Assembly (NCBI GenBank): GCA_002315565.1
Contig: DCHD01000056.1
Coordinates: 159-22,530, forward strand
DNA from: Solobacterium sp. UBA1761
GTDB lineage: Bacteria; Bacillota_I; Bacilli_A; Erysipelotrichales; Erysipelotrichaceae
Direction of reading: 5' to 3'
Length of the DNA stretch: 22,372 nucleotides
Position numbers and translations under genes: made by a program. Positions within the stretch are counted from its first letter, which is position 1; every line of letters begins with the position of its first letter. Positions 15,055 to 21,723 of the stretch are shown piece after piece. Below the pieces are notes generated by a model. The model saw only the letters and a list, made by a program, of their open reading frames with translations, made no database searches and was not told the origin of the DNA.

Positions 15055-16062
15055 TTATTTCTCCAGATAATATGCGTAGTATTCATCAAATGTCAGACCG
15101 GATTCTTTAATCTTTGTTGCTTCATCACCAACGTATCTGACCTGCCATGCTTCACCTTTATATAAAGTTACATCTTTCTTTTCATCAGTATATCTGATGA
15201 TGAAACCGTACTTGTCACAGTTATCCGCCATCCACTTGGCTTCATCAGTATACTGGAAAGTATCGAAATTGCTTCCTTCGGATATGATGTCAATTGCCAA
15301 ACCTGTCTGATGTTCAGAATGTCCGGGACGTGCACTATAGGTATCAACCACATTCTGAGGATCAATAGTCAGAAATCTGTTATATGAATCATACTGAAGC
15401 TGCCAGTTTCTGTATGCTGAATTTATGGAAAGGTCAAGCCCTTCTTCAAGACCGTCTTCATACATACGGATATAAGCTTCATAGCATTCTTTTCTCAGTT
15501 TCAAAGAATACTTGGTATACTTCTTATCAACTTCCACCAGATCATCTGGTTCATAGTTTTTATCAAGTGTATAGAATTTGTTTACAAGCACCAGATAATT
15601 CTTTGATGTATCAGCAGCTATCTCTTTTGAATACTGCTCATAGCACGACAAAGAATTTACTGCTTCTACCAGTGTCCTTAAATTCATGTATTTTCCATAG
15701 AATTCAAGGTATTCACTGGTTTTTTCAAGAATAAAGTAAGGGTCTTTGGATATAATCAGAATTTTCTCAAAGTTTTCATCATTGACGATATTCTCATTAA
15801 CAAGATAGAAAAGATATTCATCATTGAAGTCGTTTCTGAACTTCAGATATTCATCAAGATTTTCTTCTTTAAACTGTTTGTTTGTCACGAGATTTATCAG
15901 TGTCTCATTGTATCCTTTCAGAAACAGGTCTCTGTTTTCTTCACTCAGCGTATTGATGGCAGCAATTTCTTCATCAGAATAACCGAGTTTAGAAAACTTG
16001 TAGTCCTTTGAACAGCCACACATGATTAAAAGTATAAACAATGAAACAACAATCTTTTTCAT
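15055..16062 (-). CDS. Lipoprotein with VanY/M15-type D-Ala-D-Ala carboxypeptidase domain, one Zn ligand substituted
   Basis: The protein has 335 residues. Residues 1-17 are a lipoprotein signal ending MCGC (C17). Residues ~20-200 are helical, charged and not recognised. Residues ~205-320 match the M15B (VanY) fold: SINSAYRNWQLQ (212-223), YSARPGHSEHQTGLAIDI (242-259) with Zn ligands H251 and D258, KWMADNCDKYGFIIRY (276-291) and GEAWQVRYVG (303-312). In M15 enzymes the last motif is ExWHxRYVG, where Glu is catalytic and His is the third zinc ligand. Here E304 is kept but the His is Gln307 (codon CAG, read directly). If active it would trim peptidoglycan stem peptides at the outer membrane face; the substitution leaves this open. 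It heads the nine-gene run, 20 bases below the pnp terminator, with TATAAT 8 bases before the ATG. Confidence 0.87.
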   Translation of the reverse strand: MKKIVVSLFILLIMCGCSKDYKFSKLGYSDEEIAAINTLSEENRDLFLKGYNETLINLVTNKQFKEENLDEYLKFRNDFNDEYLFYLVNENIVNDENFEKILIISKDPYFILEKTSEYLEFYGKYMNLRTLVEAVNSLSCYEQYSKEIAADTSKNYLVLVNKFYTLDKNYEPDDLVEVDKKYTKYSLKLRKECYEAYIRMYEDGLEEGLDLSINSAYRNWQLQYDSYNRFLTIDPQNVVDTYSARPGHSEHQTGLAIDIISEGSNFDTFQYTDEAKWMADNCDKYGFIIRYTDEKKDVTLYKGEAWQVRYVGDEATKIKESGLTFDEYYAYYLEK

Positions 16063-16070
16063 ACCTATTT

Positions 16071-16076
16071 ATTATA
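16071..16076 (-). promoter_or_regulatory. -10 box upstream of the M15-type lipoprotein
   Basis: TATAAT on the minus strand (16076-16071) lies between the pnp terminator and the ATG at 16062, eight bases from it. The gap carries only AGG next to the ATG. It probably restarts transcription after pnp termination, with a leader of 0-3 bases; no clear -35 (the position falls in the terminator stem). Confidence 0.4.
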
Positions 16077-16081
16077 AAACA

Positions 16082-16103
16082 AAGGGGCGATATTTCGCCC
16101 CTT
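16082..16103 (-). terminator. Rho-independent terminator of pnp
   Basis: A perfect 9-bp GC-rich stem (16082-16090 with 16095-16103, AAGGGGCGA and TCGCCCCTT) with a 4-base loop. It is followed on the minus strand by a TTGTTTTA tract. It lies 5 bases after the pnp stop codon. Confidence 0.9.
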
Positions 16104-16108
16104 AATAA

Positions 16109-18304
16109 TTAGTGTTTTTTACCGAAGAATCTTTTTTCGCCGTGTGTTTCTTCTTTAGCTTCTTTTGGTTCTTCTTTTTTCTCTTTAGGTTCTTTTTCTG
16201 CCTTTTCAGGTTTTGGAAGAAGATCCTTGGCACTTACTGAAGCACCCTTTTCATTTACTTCAGTAACGATAACTTTTACAATGTCACCAATCTTCAGTGC
16301 ATCTTCAACTTTATCAAGTCTTTCATGAGTTATCTTTGAGATATGCAATAGAGCATCCTGGCCTTTGAACAGTTCAACGAATGCACCGAACTTTTCAATT
16401 CTTACAACTTTAGCATCATAGATATCACCGACTTTAGCTTCTCTGGTGATGTCATCAATCATAGCCTTAGCCTTATTGATAGCTTCTTTTGAAGTATGGT
16501 AGATAATAACTTTACCATCATCATTGATGTCGATCTTAACCTGATCACATTCTTCAATAATCTGGTTGATCATCTTTCCGCTTGGGCCAATAACTTCTCT
16601 GATCTTGTCAGTAGGAATCATGAATGTAACCATCTTAGGTGCATATTCACTTACCTCAGGTCTTGGTTCAGCGATAGCTGTCTTCATGTTTTCAAGAATT
16701 TCAAGTCTGCCTTTATGAGCCTGAGCTAAAGCTTCCTTGAATACTTCTCTTGTGATACCCATACACTTGATATCCATCTGTAATGCAGTGATACCTTTTT
16801 CTGTACCGGCTACCTTGAAATCCATATCTCCATAATGGTCTTCCATACCCTGAATATCAGTCAGGATTGCATAATGGTCACCAGTAGTGATAAGACCCAT
16901 AGCTACACCAGCTACAGGAGCCTTGATAGGAACACCGGCTGCCATTAATGACATAGTGCCAGCACAGATAGAAGCCTGTGAACTTGAACCATTAGATTCA
17001 ACAACTTCAGCAACTGTTCTGATTGCATATGGGAATTCTTCTTCTGATGGTAATACCTGTTTTAAAGCTCTTTCACCAAGTGCACCATGACCGATTTCTC
17101 TTCTTCCAGGGTTGCCCATTCTACCAACTTCACCTACAGAATAAGGTGGGAAGTTGTAATGGTGCATGAATCTCTTTTCTTCTACTTCAGTCAGATCATC
17201 AATAATCTGATTGTCGCCTAATGGACCCAATGTAGTAACTGATAATACCTGAGTCTGTCCACGTGTGAACATTGCAGAACCATGAACTCTTGGAAGTAAG
17301 TCAACCTGTGAATCAAGAGGTCTGATTTCATCAAGTGCACGTCCATCAGGTCTGATATGTTCTTCAGAGATAAGTCTTCTTACTTCTTCAGCAACGATAC
17401 CGGTGCAGTATTCCTGAGTCTGCTGCATCAGTTTAGCCTGTTCTTTTTCACTGTATTCGCCATTACCTTCGAAATGAGCTTTCCTTTCATCAGTAATCTT
17501 GTCGATTTCAGCATACTGTTCAAGTTTGCCCTTGATCTTTAATGCATCAACAAGTCTCTGTTTAGCATTGGCATCACAAAGTTCCTTAACAGCAGGATTG
17601 ATTTCGTAAAGAACAACTTCCATCTTTTCTTTGCCGGCCTTGGCAATGATTTCTTCCTGGAAAGCACAAAGTTCCTTAACTTTTTCATGACCGAACATCA
17701 AAGCATCGAGCATCAGGTCTTCAGACACTTCTTTAGCACCTGCTTCAACCATGTCAAGAGCATATTTTGTTCCGGCAACAGTCAGATCAATAAGTGATTT
17801 TTCCATCTGTTCTACTGTTGGGTTTACAACGAATTCTCCATCAACGTAACCAACCTTAACACCAGCAACTGGTCCTTCGAATGGAATATTAGATACACAT
17901 AATGCAAGTGAAGCACCTAATAATGCAGTCATTTCAGGTGACTTGTCATAGTCAACTGACAGTACTGTATTTACTACCTGTACTTCATTACGGAAACCTT
18001 CAGCAAATAAAGGTCTGATTGGACGGTCAATTAAACGTGCAGTTAAAGTAGCATGTTCACTTGGTCTTCCTTCTCTTCTTAAGAAACCTCCAGGAATCTT
18101 GCCTACTGAATATAACTTCTCTTCAAAACTTACAGTTAGAGGGAAGAAATCAGTATCTTTGGCAACATTGCTGGCAGTAGCAGCTGATAATACAACAGTA
18201 TCATCATAACGAACTAGTACAGACCCCCCGGCCTGTTTAGCGATTTCCCCAGTCTCGACGCAGATATTTCGACCATAGAAATCAAAGTTGAATACTTGTT
18301 TCAT
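16109..18304 (-). CDS. pnp: Polyribonucleotide nucleotidyltransferase (PNPase)
   Basis: PNPase is the phosphorolytic 3'-5' exoribonuclease that works in mRNA decay, here complementing RNase J. The 731-residue product has all parts: first RNase PH core, all-helical linker, second RNase PH core with SNGSSSQASICAG and the metal-binding DYGDMDFKVAGT Asp residues, then KH (about 560-625, GxxG as IGPSGKMI), and S1 (about 626-696, GAFVELFKGQDALLHIS). Residues 697-731 are a Lys/Glu/Pro-rich low-complexity tail ending FFGKKH, longer than in many homologues (Bacillus subtilis Pnp is 705). AAGGAG lies 5-7 bases before the ATG. It is a single-gene unit with an extended -10 promoter and a strong terminator. 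The usual neighbour rpsO is not next to it. Confidence 0.98.
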   Translation of the reverse strand: MKQVFNFDFYGRNICVETGEIAKQAGGSVLVRYDDTVVLSAATASNVAKDTDFFPLTVSFEEKLYSVGKIPGGFLRREGRPSEHATLTARLIDRPIRPLFAEGFRNEVQVVNTVLSVDYDKSPEMTALLGASLALCVSNIPFEGPVAGVKVGYVDGEFVVNPTVEQMEKSLIDLTVAGTKYALDMVEAGAKEVSEDLMLDALMFGHEKVKELCAFQEEIIAKAGKEKMEVVLYEINPAVKELCDANAKQRLVDALKIKGKLEQYAEIDKITDERKAHFEGNGEYSEKEQAKLMQQTQEYCTGIVAEEVRRLISEEHIRPDGRALDEIRPLDSQVDLLPRVHGSAMFTRGQTQVLSVTTLGPLGDNQIIDDLTEVEEKRFMHHYNFPPYSVGEVGRMGNPGRREIGHGALGERALKQVLPSEEEFPYAIRTVAEVVESNGSSSQASICAGTMSLMAAGVPIKAPVAGVAMGLITTGDHYAILTDIQGMEDHYGDMDFKVAGTEKGITALQMDIKCMGITREVFKEALAQAHKGRLEILENMKTAIAEPRPEVSEYAPKMVTFMIPTDKIREVIGPSGKMINQIIEECDQVKIDINDDGKVIIYHTSKEAINKAKAMIDDITREAKVGDIYDAKVVRIEKFGAFVELFKGQDALLHISKITHERLDKVEDALKIGDIVKVIVTEVNEKGASVSAKDLLPKPEKAEKEPKEKKEEPKEAKEETHGEKRFFGKKH

Positions 18305-18333
18305 CTTTTCTCCTTATAATTTTCAACTCAATA

Positions 18334-18342
18334 ATTATAGCA
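18334..18342 (-). promoter_or_regulatory. Extended -10 promoter of pnp
   Basis: On the minus strand TGC-TATAAT (18342-18334) is a full extended -10 element. The predicted start is near 18327, giving a leader of about 23 bases that contains the AAGGAG ribosome binding site. No -35 match at the usual distance. Confidence 0.7.
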
Positions 18343-18370
18343 CTTATATATTTCAAATAAAAATAAATAC

Positions 18371-18376
18371 TATAAT
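18371..18376 (+). promoter_or_regulatory. -10 box of the threonine aldolase gene
   Basis: TATAAT lies 19 bases before the ATG at 18396, predicting a start near 18383, just ahead of the AGAGG ribosome binding site. No good -35 is apparent; the region between the two divergent -10 boxes (18343-18370) is nearly pure A/T. Confidence 0.5.
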
Positions 18377-18395
18377 AGAGAAAAGAGGTAAGCTT

Positions 18396-19421
18396 ATGAA
18401 ATACAGTTTTGAAAACGACTACTCCGAAGGAGCATGTAAAGAAATATTAGAAGCATTGATCAGACATAACTTTGAACAGAATACCGGATATGGCCTTGAT
18501 GAACATTCTCTGAACGCTGAAAAGCTCATCAGAAAAGCCTGTGAACATGAAGACATTGATGTTCATTTTATTACCGGTGGTACACCATGCAATGTATTGG
18601 CCATGAATCTTTTAAAGCCATATGAAGCGGTAATATGTGCCGATACCGGACATATCAACGTCCATGAAACAGGAGCAGTTGAGCACGTAGGTAAAAAGAT
18701 TCTGTCTATACCTAACAAAGAAGGAAAAATAACCCCTGAACAGATAGAAGAAACAGTAAAGAAACATACCGATGAACATATGGTTCTTCCTAGACTTGTC
18801 TTTATAGCTCAGGCCAGCGAACTTGGTACAACATATACAATTGATGAACTTCTGAAAATCAGAGAAGTCTGTGACAGATACAATCTCTATCTGTATATTG
18901 ATGGCGCAAGACTTGGCAGTGCCCTTGTTGCAGAAAACATGTCTTTAAAGACGATTGCTGATATTGCGGATTTATTCTATATCGGAGGCACAAAGAACGG
19001 TGCATTCATCGGTGAAGCAATGTGCATTAAAAATCCTTCACTTAAAGAGAATTTCCGCTACATCATCAAACAGAACTGTTCCATGTTGGCAAAAGGATTT
19101 GTCTGTGGTATTGAATTTGAAAAGTTCTTTGAATCAGACCTTTATTTCCGTCTGGCTCAAAACGCCAATGCCGGCGCAAATGAATTAAGACAGATACTCT
19201 TTGACCATAATATCCCTGAATATGTGCATTCAAAAACAAATCAGATATTTGCAATTATTGAAGATTCACTCATTGAAGAAATCCAGAAAGAATTCAAAAT
19301 TCAGATCTGGAACAAATTCGATGAAAACCATTCAATTGTCAGATTTGTAACTTCCTGGAACATCAGTGAACAGAATCTGGTTGATTTCAGAAATTACCTG
19401 GATTCAATCATCGCAAAGTAA
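18396..19421 (+). CDS. ltaE: Low-specificity threonine aldolase-like PLP enzyme
   Basis: This fold-type I PLP enzyme of the beta-eliminating lyase group is most like L-threonine/allo-threonine aldolase, which splits threonine into glycine and acetaldehyde. The 341-residue product has FENDYSEGACKEIL at the N-terminus, ITGGTPCNVLAM (59-70), ADTGHINVHETGAVE (82-96, His that stacks on PLP), YLYIDGARLGSAL (165-177, Asp169) and YIGGTKNGAFIGEA (195-208, Schiff-base Lys200). The start chosen has AGAGG seven bases upstream. A longer in-frame reading to 18288 would run through the pnp promoter and start and is rejected. It stands alone, divergent from pnp, and ends at a hairpin. Substrate range cannot be read from sequence. 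Confidence 0.9.
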   Translation: MKYSFENDYSEGACKEILEALIRHNFEQNTGYGLDEHSLNAEKLIRKACEHEDIDVHFITGGTPCNVLAMNLLKPYEAVICADTGHINVHETGAVEHVGKKILSIPNKEGKITPEQIEETVKKHTDEHMVLPRLVFIAQASELGTTYTIDELLKIREVCDRYNLYLYIDGARLGSALVAENMSLKTIADIADLFYIGGTKNGAFIGEAMCIKNPSLKENFRYIIKQNCSMLAKGFVCGIEFEKFFESDLYFRLAQNANAGANELRQILFDHNIPEYVHSKTNQIFAIIEDSLIEEIQKEFKIQIWNKFDENHSIVRFVTSWNISEQNLVDFRNYLDSIIAK

Positions 19422-19445
19422 AACTTCCTTAACGGAAGTTTTTTT
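19421..19445 (+). terminator. Terminator after the threonine aldolase gene
   Basis: AAACTTCC (19421-19428) pairs with GGAAGTTT (19434-19441) around a 5-base loop and runs into a T tract to 19445. It begins at the last base of the stop codon. On the minus strand the U tract is weaker, but it may also serve the convergent aldo/keto reductase gene ending at 19444. Confidence 0.88.
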
Positions 19446-20544
19446 AGAATAATTCTTTTACTTTCTTCAGATATTCTCTTATTGGCAAATGCTGCGGACA
19501 GATACCTTCACATGCACCACATTCAAGACAGTCATCAGGTTTTGCAGATTTTTCAAACTGTTTATTGAATCTTTCTTTCTTTGATTCATCTATACCAAAC
19601 TGCATTGCACCATCAAGATTTGAGAAGTACTTGGAGATAGGAATTTCCTGAGGACAGACCTTTGCACAGTAATTGCAGCCTGTACATCCAGTAATAGGAA
19701 GGCTTTCATGCGCAATTCTCGCCCTATCAACAATCTCTTTCTCTTCATCTGAGAGACCATTATAGTCTTTCATATATGAAGTATTGTCAGTCATCTGTTC
19801 AATATTTGACATTCCAGAAAGTACAGTCATAACCCCATCAAGTGATGCGGCAAATCTGATAGCCCATGAAGAGTAGCTTCTTTTTTCTTTATATGAATCA
19901 AATACTTCTTTAACTTTAGGGTTAGGATCAGAAAGCCTTCCACCTTTTACAGGTTCCATAATAATGACAGGCTTGTTATGCTTTTTTGCAACTTCATAGT
20001 TTTTTCTTGATTCAACACGCGGATTATTCCAGTCGGCATAGTTTATCTGCAACTGTACAAATTCAATATCCGGATGTTTATTCAGAAGATTGTCAAGTTC
20101 ATCAGGTTTTCCATGGAATGAGAATCCATAGTGTTTAATCTTGCCCTGCTCTTTGAATTCTTTAACCAAAGACCATACATCTAATTTATCAGCAGCTTCA
20201 TAAAACTGCGGTTCAAGACAATGAATCAGATAGTAATCAAAATATTGAGCATTTGTTCTTTTTAATGATTCTTCAAACTGTTTTCGACAGTCATCCTGGC
20301 AGGTAATGTTCTTATCCCAGAAAGCAAGTTTACTCGTCAGGAAGTATGAATCTCTTGGGTATCTTTCAACAAGAATCTTCCTTGCAGCATCTTCGCTTCC
20401 TTCATATACCCAGGCAGTATCGAAGTAATTGAAGCCGGATTCAATAAACATATCAACCATTTTCTTTGATTGTTCTATGTCAATTTTGTTATCAGCCAAT
20501 CTAGGTAGTCTCATTAATCCAAAACCAAGTTTTTTAATTTCCAT
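19444..20544 (-). CDS. Aldo/keto reductase with C-terminal two-[4Fe-4S] ferredoxin domain
   Basis: The product (366 residues) belongs to the ferredoxin-linked aldo/keto reductases common in anaerobes. The TIM-barrel part has LGFGLMRLP at the N-terminus and the catalytic tetrad positions D42, Y48, K72 and H108 (FDTAWVYEGSE, TSKL, YYLIHCL). The C-terminus has CTGCNYCAKVCPQEIPI (C287, C290, C293, C297) and CLECGACEGICPQHLPI (C339, C342, C345, C349), two complete 4Fe-4S sites. It would pass electrons between a carbonyl/alcohol substrate and an iron-sulfur chain; the substrate is unknown. The ATG at 20544 has AAGGA six bases upstream and is preferred over the in-frame ATG at 20565. It overlaps the end of the GNAT gene by 11 bases and is the last gene of the tetR unit. 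Confidence 0.9.
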   Translation of the reverse strand: MEIKKLGFGLMRLPRLADNKIDIEQSKKMVDMFIESGFNYFDTAWVYEGSEDAARKILVERYPRDSYFLTSKLAFWDKNITCQDDCRKQFEESLKRTNAQYFDYYLIHCLEPQFYEAADKLDVWSLVKEFKEQGKIKHYGFSFHGKPDELDNLLNKHPDIEFVQLQINYADWNNPRVESRKNYEVAKKHNKPVIIMEPVKGGRLSDPNPKVKEVFDSYKEKRSYSSWAIRFAASLDGVMTVLSGMSNIEQMTDNTSYMKDYNGLSDEEKEIVDRARIAHESLPITGCTGCNYCAKVCPQEIPISKYFSNLDGAMQFGIDESKKERFNKQFEKSAKPDDCLECGACEGICPQHLPIREYLKKVKELF

Positions 20545-21031
20545 CTGCTGTCCTTTCATAGGCATCTCTTAACTGCCCGTTTTCAAGTGTAATAACTCCA
20601 CAGTATTTAAATCCTTTGCGTTTTACGGCATTGGCCATTGGATAATTGTCTTTGTGTGTGTCAATACGGATGTGTCTTATTCTTGTCAGACAGTAATCAA
20701 TGATTATGTCCATAGTCTTAGACACTTTACCGCTTGCTGCAGTACGATGAATAACACCATATTCACTTTCTTCAAGCCATTTTCCATCTATCACTGCATA
20801 GGTTGGATCAGGAGCAATATAGAAAGCAAAAGTTCCGATTATGTCACTATCTTCATCTAAGACAACATAACTTCCGCCCTTATCTATATCACTTCTTATT
20901 TTGTCTTTTACACCGTCTTCATCATTCCACTGTTCAAGATTGCCATGTGCTCTCATAAAGAGAACAGCATTATCGATAATCCTGTATACAGTATCAAGAT
21001 CATTTACAGTTGTCTGTCTTATTCTGTACAT
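20534..21031 (-). CDS. GNAT-family N-acetyltransferase
   Basis: The product has 165 residues from the ATG at 21031. It begins MYRIRQTTVNDLDTVYRIID, the usual first strand and helix of GNAT enzymes, has WNDEDG in the acceptor region and a central strand GTFAFYIAPDPTYAVIDG. Then come IHRTAASGKVSKTMDIIIDYC (acetyl-CoA loop and helix) and IRIDTHKDNYPMANAVKRKGFKYCGVI (the DTHxxNxxMxxxxxKxGF motif of the family). The acceptor cannot be predicted. The start lies one base after the tetR stop codon (TGATATG) with no clear ribosome binding site, so translation is likely coupled. A longer reading to 21076 would overlap tetR by 44 bases and its extra residues do not resemble the family. Confidence 0.87.
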   Translation of the reverse strand: MYRIRQTTVNDLDTVYRIIDNAVLFMRAHGNLEQWNDEDGVKDKIRSDIDKGGSYVVLDEDSDIIGTFAFYIAPDPTYAVIDGKWLEESEYGVIHRTAASGKVSKTMDIIIDYCLTRIRHIRIDTHKDNYPMANAVKRKGFKYCGVITLENGQLRDAYERTADGN

Positions 21032-21032
21032 A

Positions 21033-21656
21033 TCAGTTAACAATCTTTGAGATATCTTCATCAAGGATTGCAACAAATCCTCTTAAGAAAGTTCTCAGTA
21101 TTTCGCCAATCTTGGTTACATTGAACTTAGAATTGAAAATTCTCTTCATTCCAGAATATATTGCACAGGCATATGAGTAACCGATAAGATCAACTTCTTT
21201 TTCAAACATATCAACCGCATAATTCTGCTTTACTACTTTAATCAGAAGATCCTTATAGATTGCAATAATCCAGTCTCTTGTCTGCCATTCATTGATAAGC
21301 ATTCTGAATTCTACCGGATATTTCTTATAGACATCTACCATTTTTTCAGCAAATTCATCAACAACTTTTCTTACATGATTGACATCGAATCTTACATCGT
21401 AGACTCTTGTTTCTTTTTCAATACGGATATTGGAAATATACCAGAGTACATTGTCAATCTCCTTTTTACAGTCCTTTGTAAGTTCATCATAGAGTTCTTC
21501 TTTAGATTTGTAGTAACGATAAAGATTACCGACAGTCATATCTGCAGTATCGGCAATAGTACGCATTGAAGCATTCATGAATCCTTTCTCTAAAAATTCA
21601 TTCTTGCTGGCGATAATTATTCTGTTTCTTAATTCATCCTTTAATGTCTGTGCCAT
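21033..21656 (-). CDS. TetR/AcrR-family transcriptional regulator
   Basis: The 207-residue product has the TetR DNA-binding domain at its N-terminus: NRIIIASKNEFLEKGFMNASMRTIADTADMTVGNLYRYYKSKEELYDEL (about residues 11-59). The helix-turn-helix spans about 30-50, and YRYYKSKEELY is the family hallmark. The rest is a helical ligand-binding and dimer domain with no recognisable relative. AGAGG lies seven bases before the ATG. It heads a unit with the GNAT and aldo/keto reductase genes and diverges from a small membrane protein gene. A short palindrome between the two divergent genes is the likely operator, suggesting autoregulation. The ligand is unknown. Confidence 0.93.
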   Translation of the reverse strand: MAQTLKDELRNRIIIASKNEFLEKGFMNASMRTIADTADMTVGNLYRYYKSKEELYDELTKDCKKEIDNVLWYISNIRIEKETRVYDVRFDVNHVRKVVDEFAEKMVDVYKKYPVEFRMLINEWQTRDWIIAIYKDLLIKVVKQNYAVDMFEKEVDLIGYSYACAIYSGMKRIFNSKFNVTKIGEILRTFLRGFVAILDEDISKIVN

Positions 21657-21667
21657 TGGTAAACCTC

Positions 21668-21688
21668 TGTTTACTTATATTCTAAACA
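21668..21688. promoter_or_regulatory. Candidate TetR operator palindrome
   Basis: TGTTTA (21668-21673) and TAAACA (21683-21688) form a perfect 6-bp inverted repeat with a 9-base spacer, in the 67-base gap between the tetR start and the divergent membrane protein gene. It lies 12 bases upstream of the tetR ATG and just upstream of the -10 of the plus-strand gene, so a bound regulator could control both. Confidence 0.45.
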
Positions 21689-21692
21689 ATTG

Positions 21693-21701
21693 TGGTAGAA
21701 T
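21693..21701 (+). promoter_or_regulatory. Extended -10 promoter of the small membrane protein gene
   Basis: TGG-TAGAAT is an extended -10-like element 22 bases before the ATG at 21724, predicting a start near 21708, just ahead of the AAGGAG ribosome binding site (21712-21717). Confidence 0.5.
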
Positions 21702-21723
21702 ATTAAAGTTTAAGGAGAAAATT

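Noticed and set aside
15384..15734. 116-codon open frame on the plus strand inside the M15-type gene
   Set aside because: Antisense shadow of a clear gene, no ribosome binding site, no recognisable sequence. The other plus-strand frames of 60-100 codons opposite hrcA, coaD, pnp, polA and dnaB were rejected for the same reason.
16141..16213. Repeated GAA/TTC-type low complexity at the end of pnp as a DNA repeat element
   Set aside because: It is coding sequence for the Lys/Glu-rich tail; the irregular pattern reflects codons, not a DNA repeat.
18343..18370. A/T-only stretch between pnp and the aldolase as an UP element or binding site
   Set aside because: Short AT-rich gaps are common in this genome and no repeat or symmetry supports a specific site.
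18288..18395. N-terminal extension of the threonine aldolase reading frame back to an ATG at 18288
   Set aside because: It would begin inside pnp on the other strand and run through the pnp start, ribosome binding site and promoter. The extra residues do not resemble the family, while ATG 18396 has a good AGAGG.
21577..21723. N-terminal extension of the small membrane protein back to 21577
   Set aside because: It overlaps the start of tetR and the candidate operator; ATG 21724 has AAGGAG at six bases.
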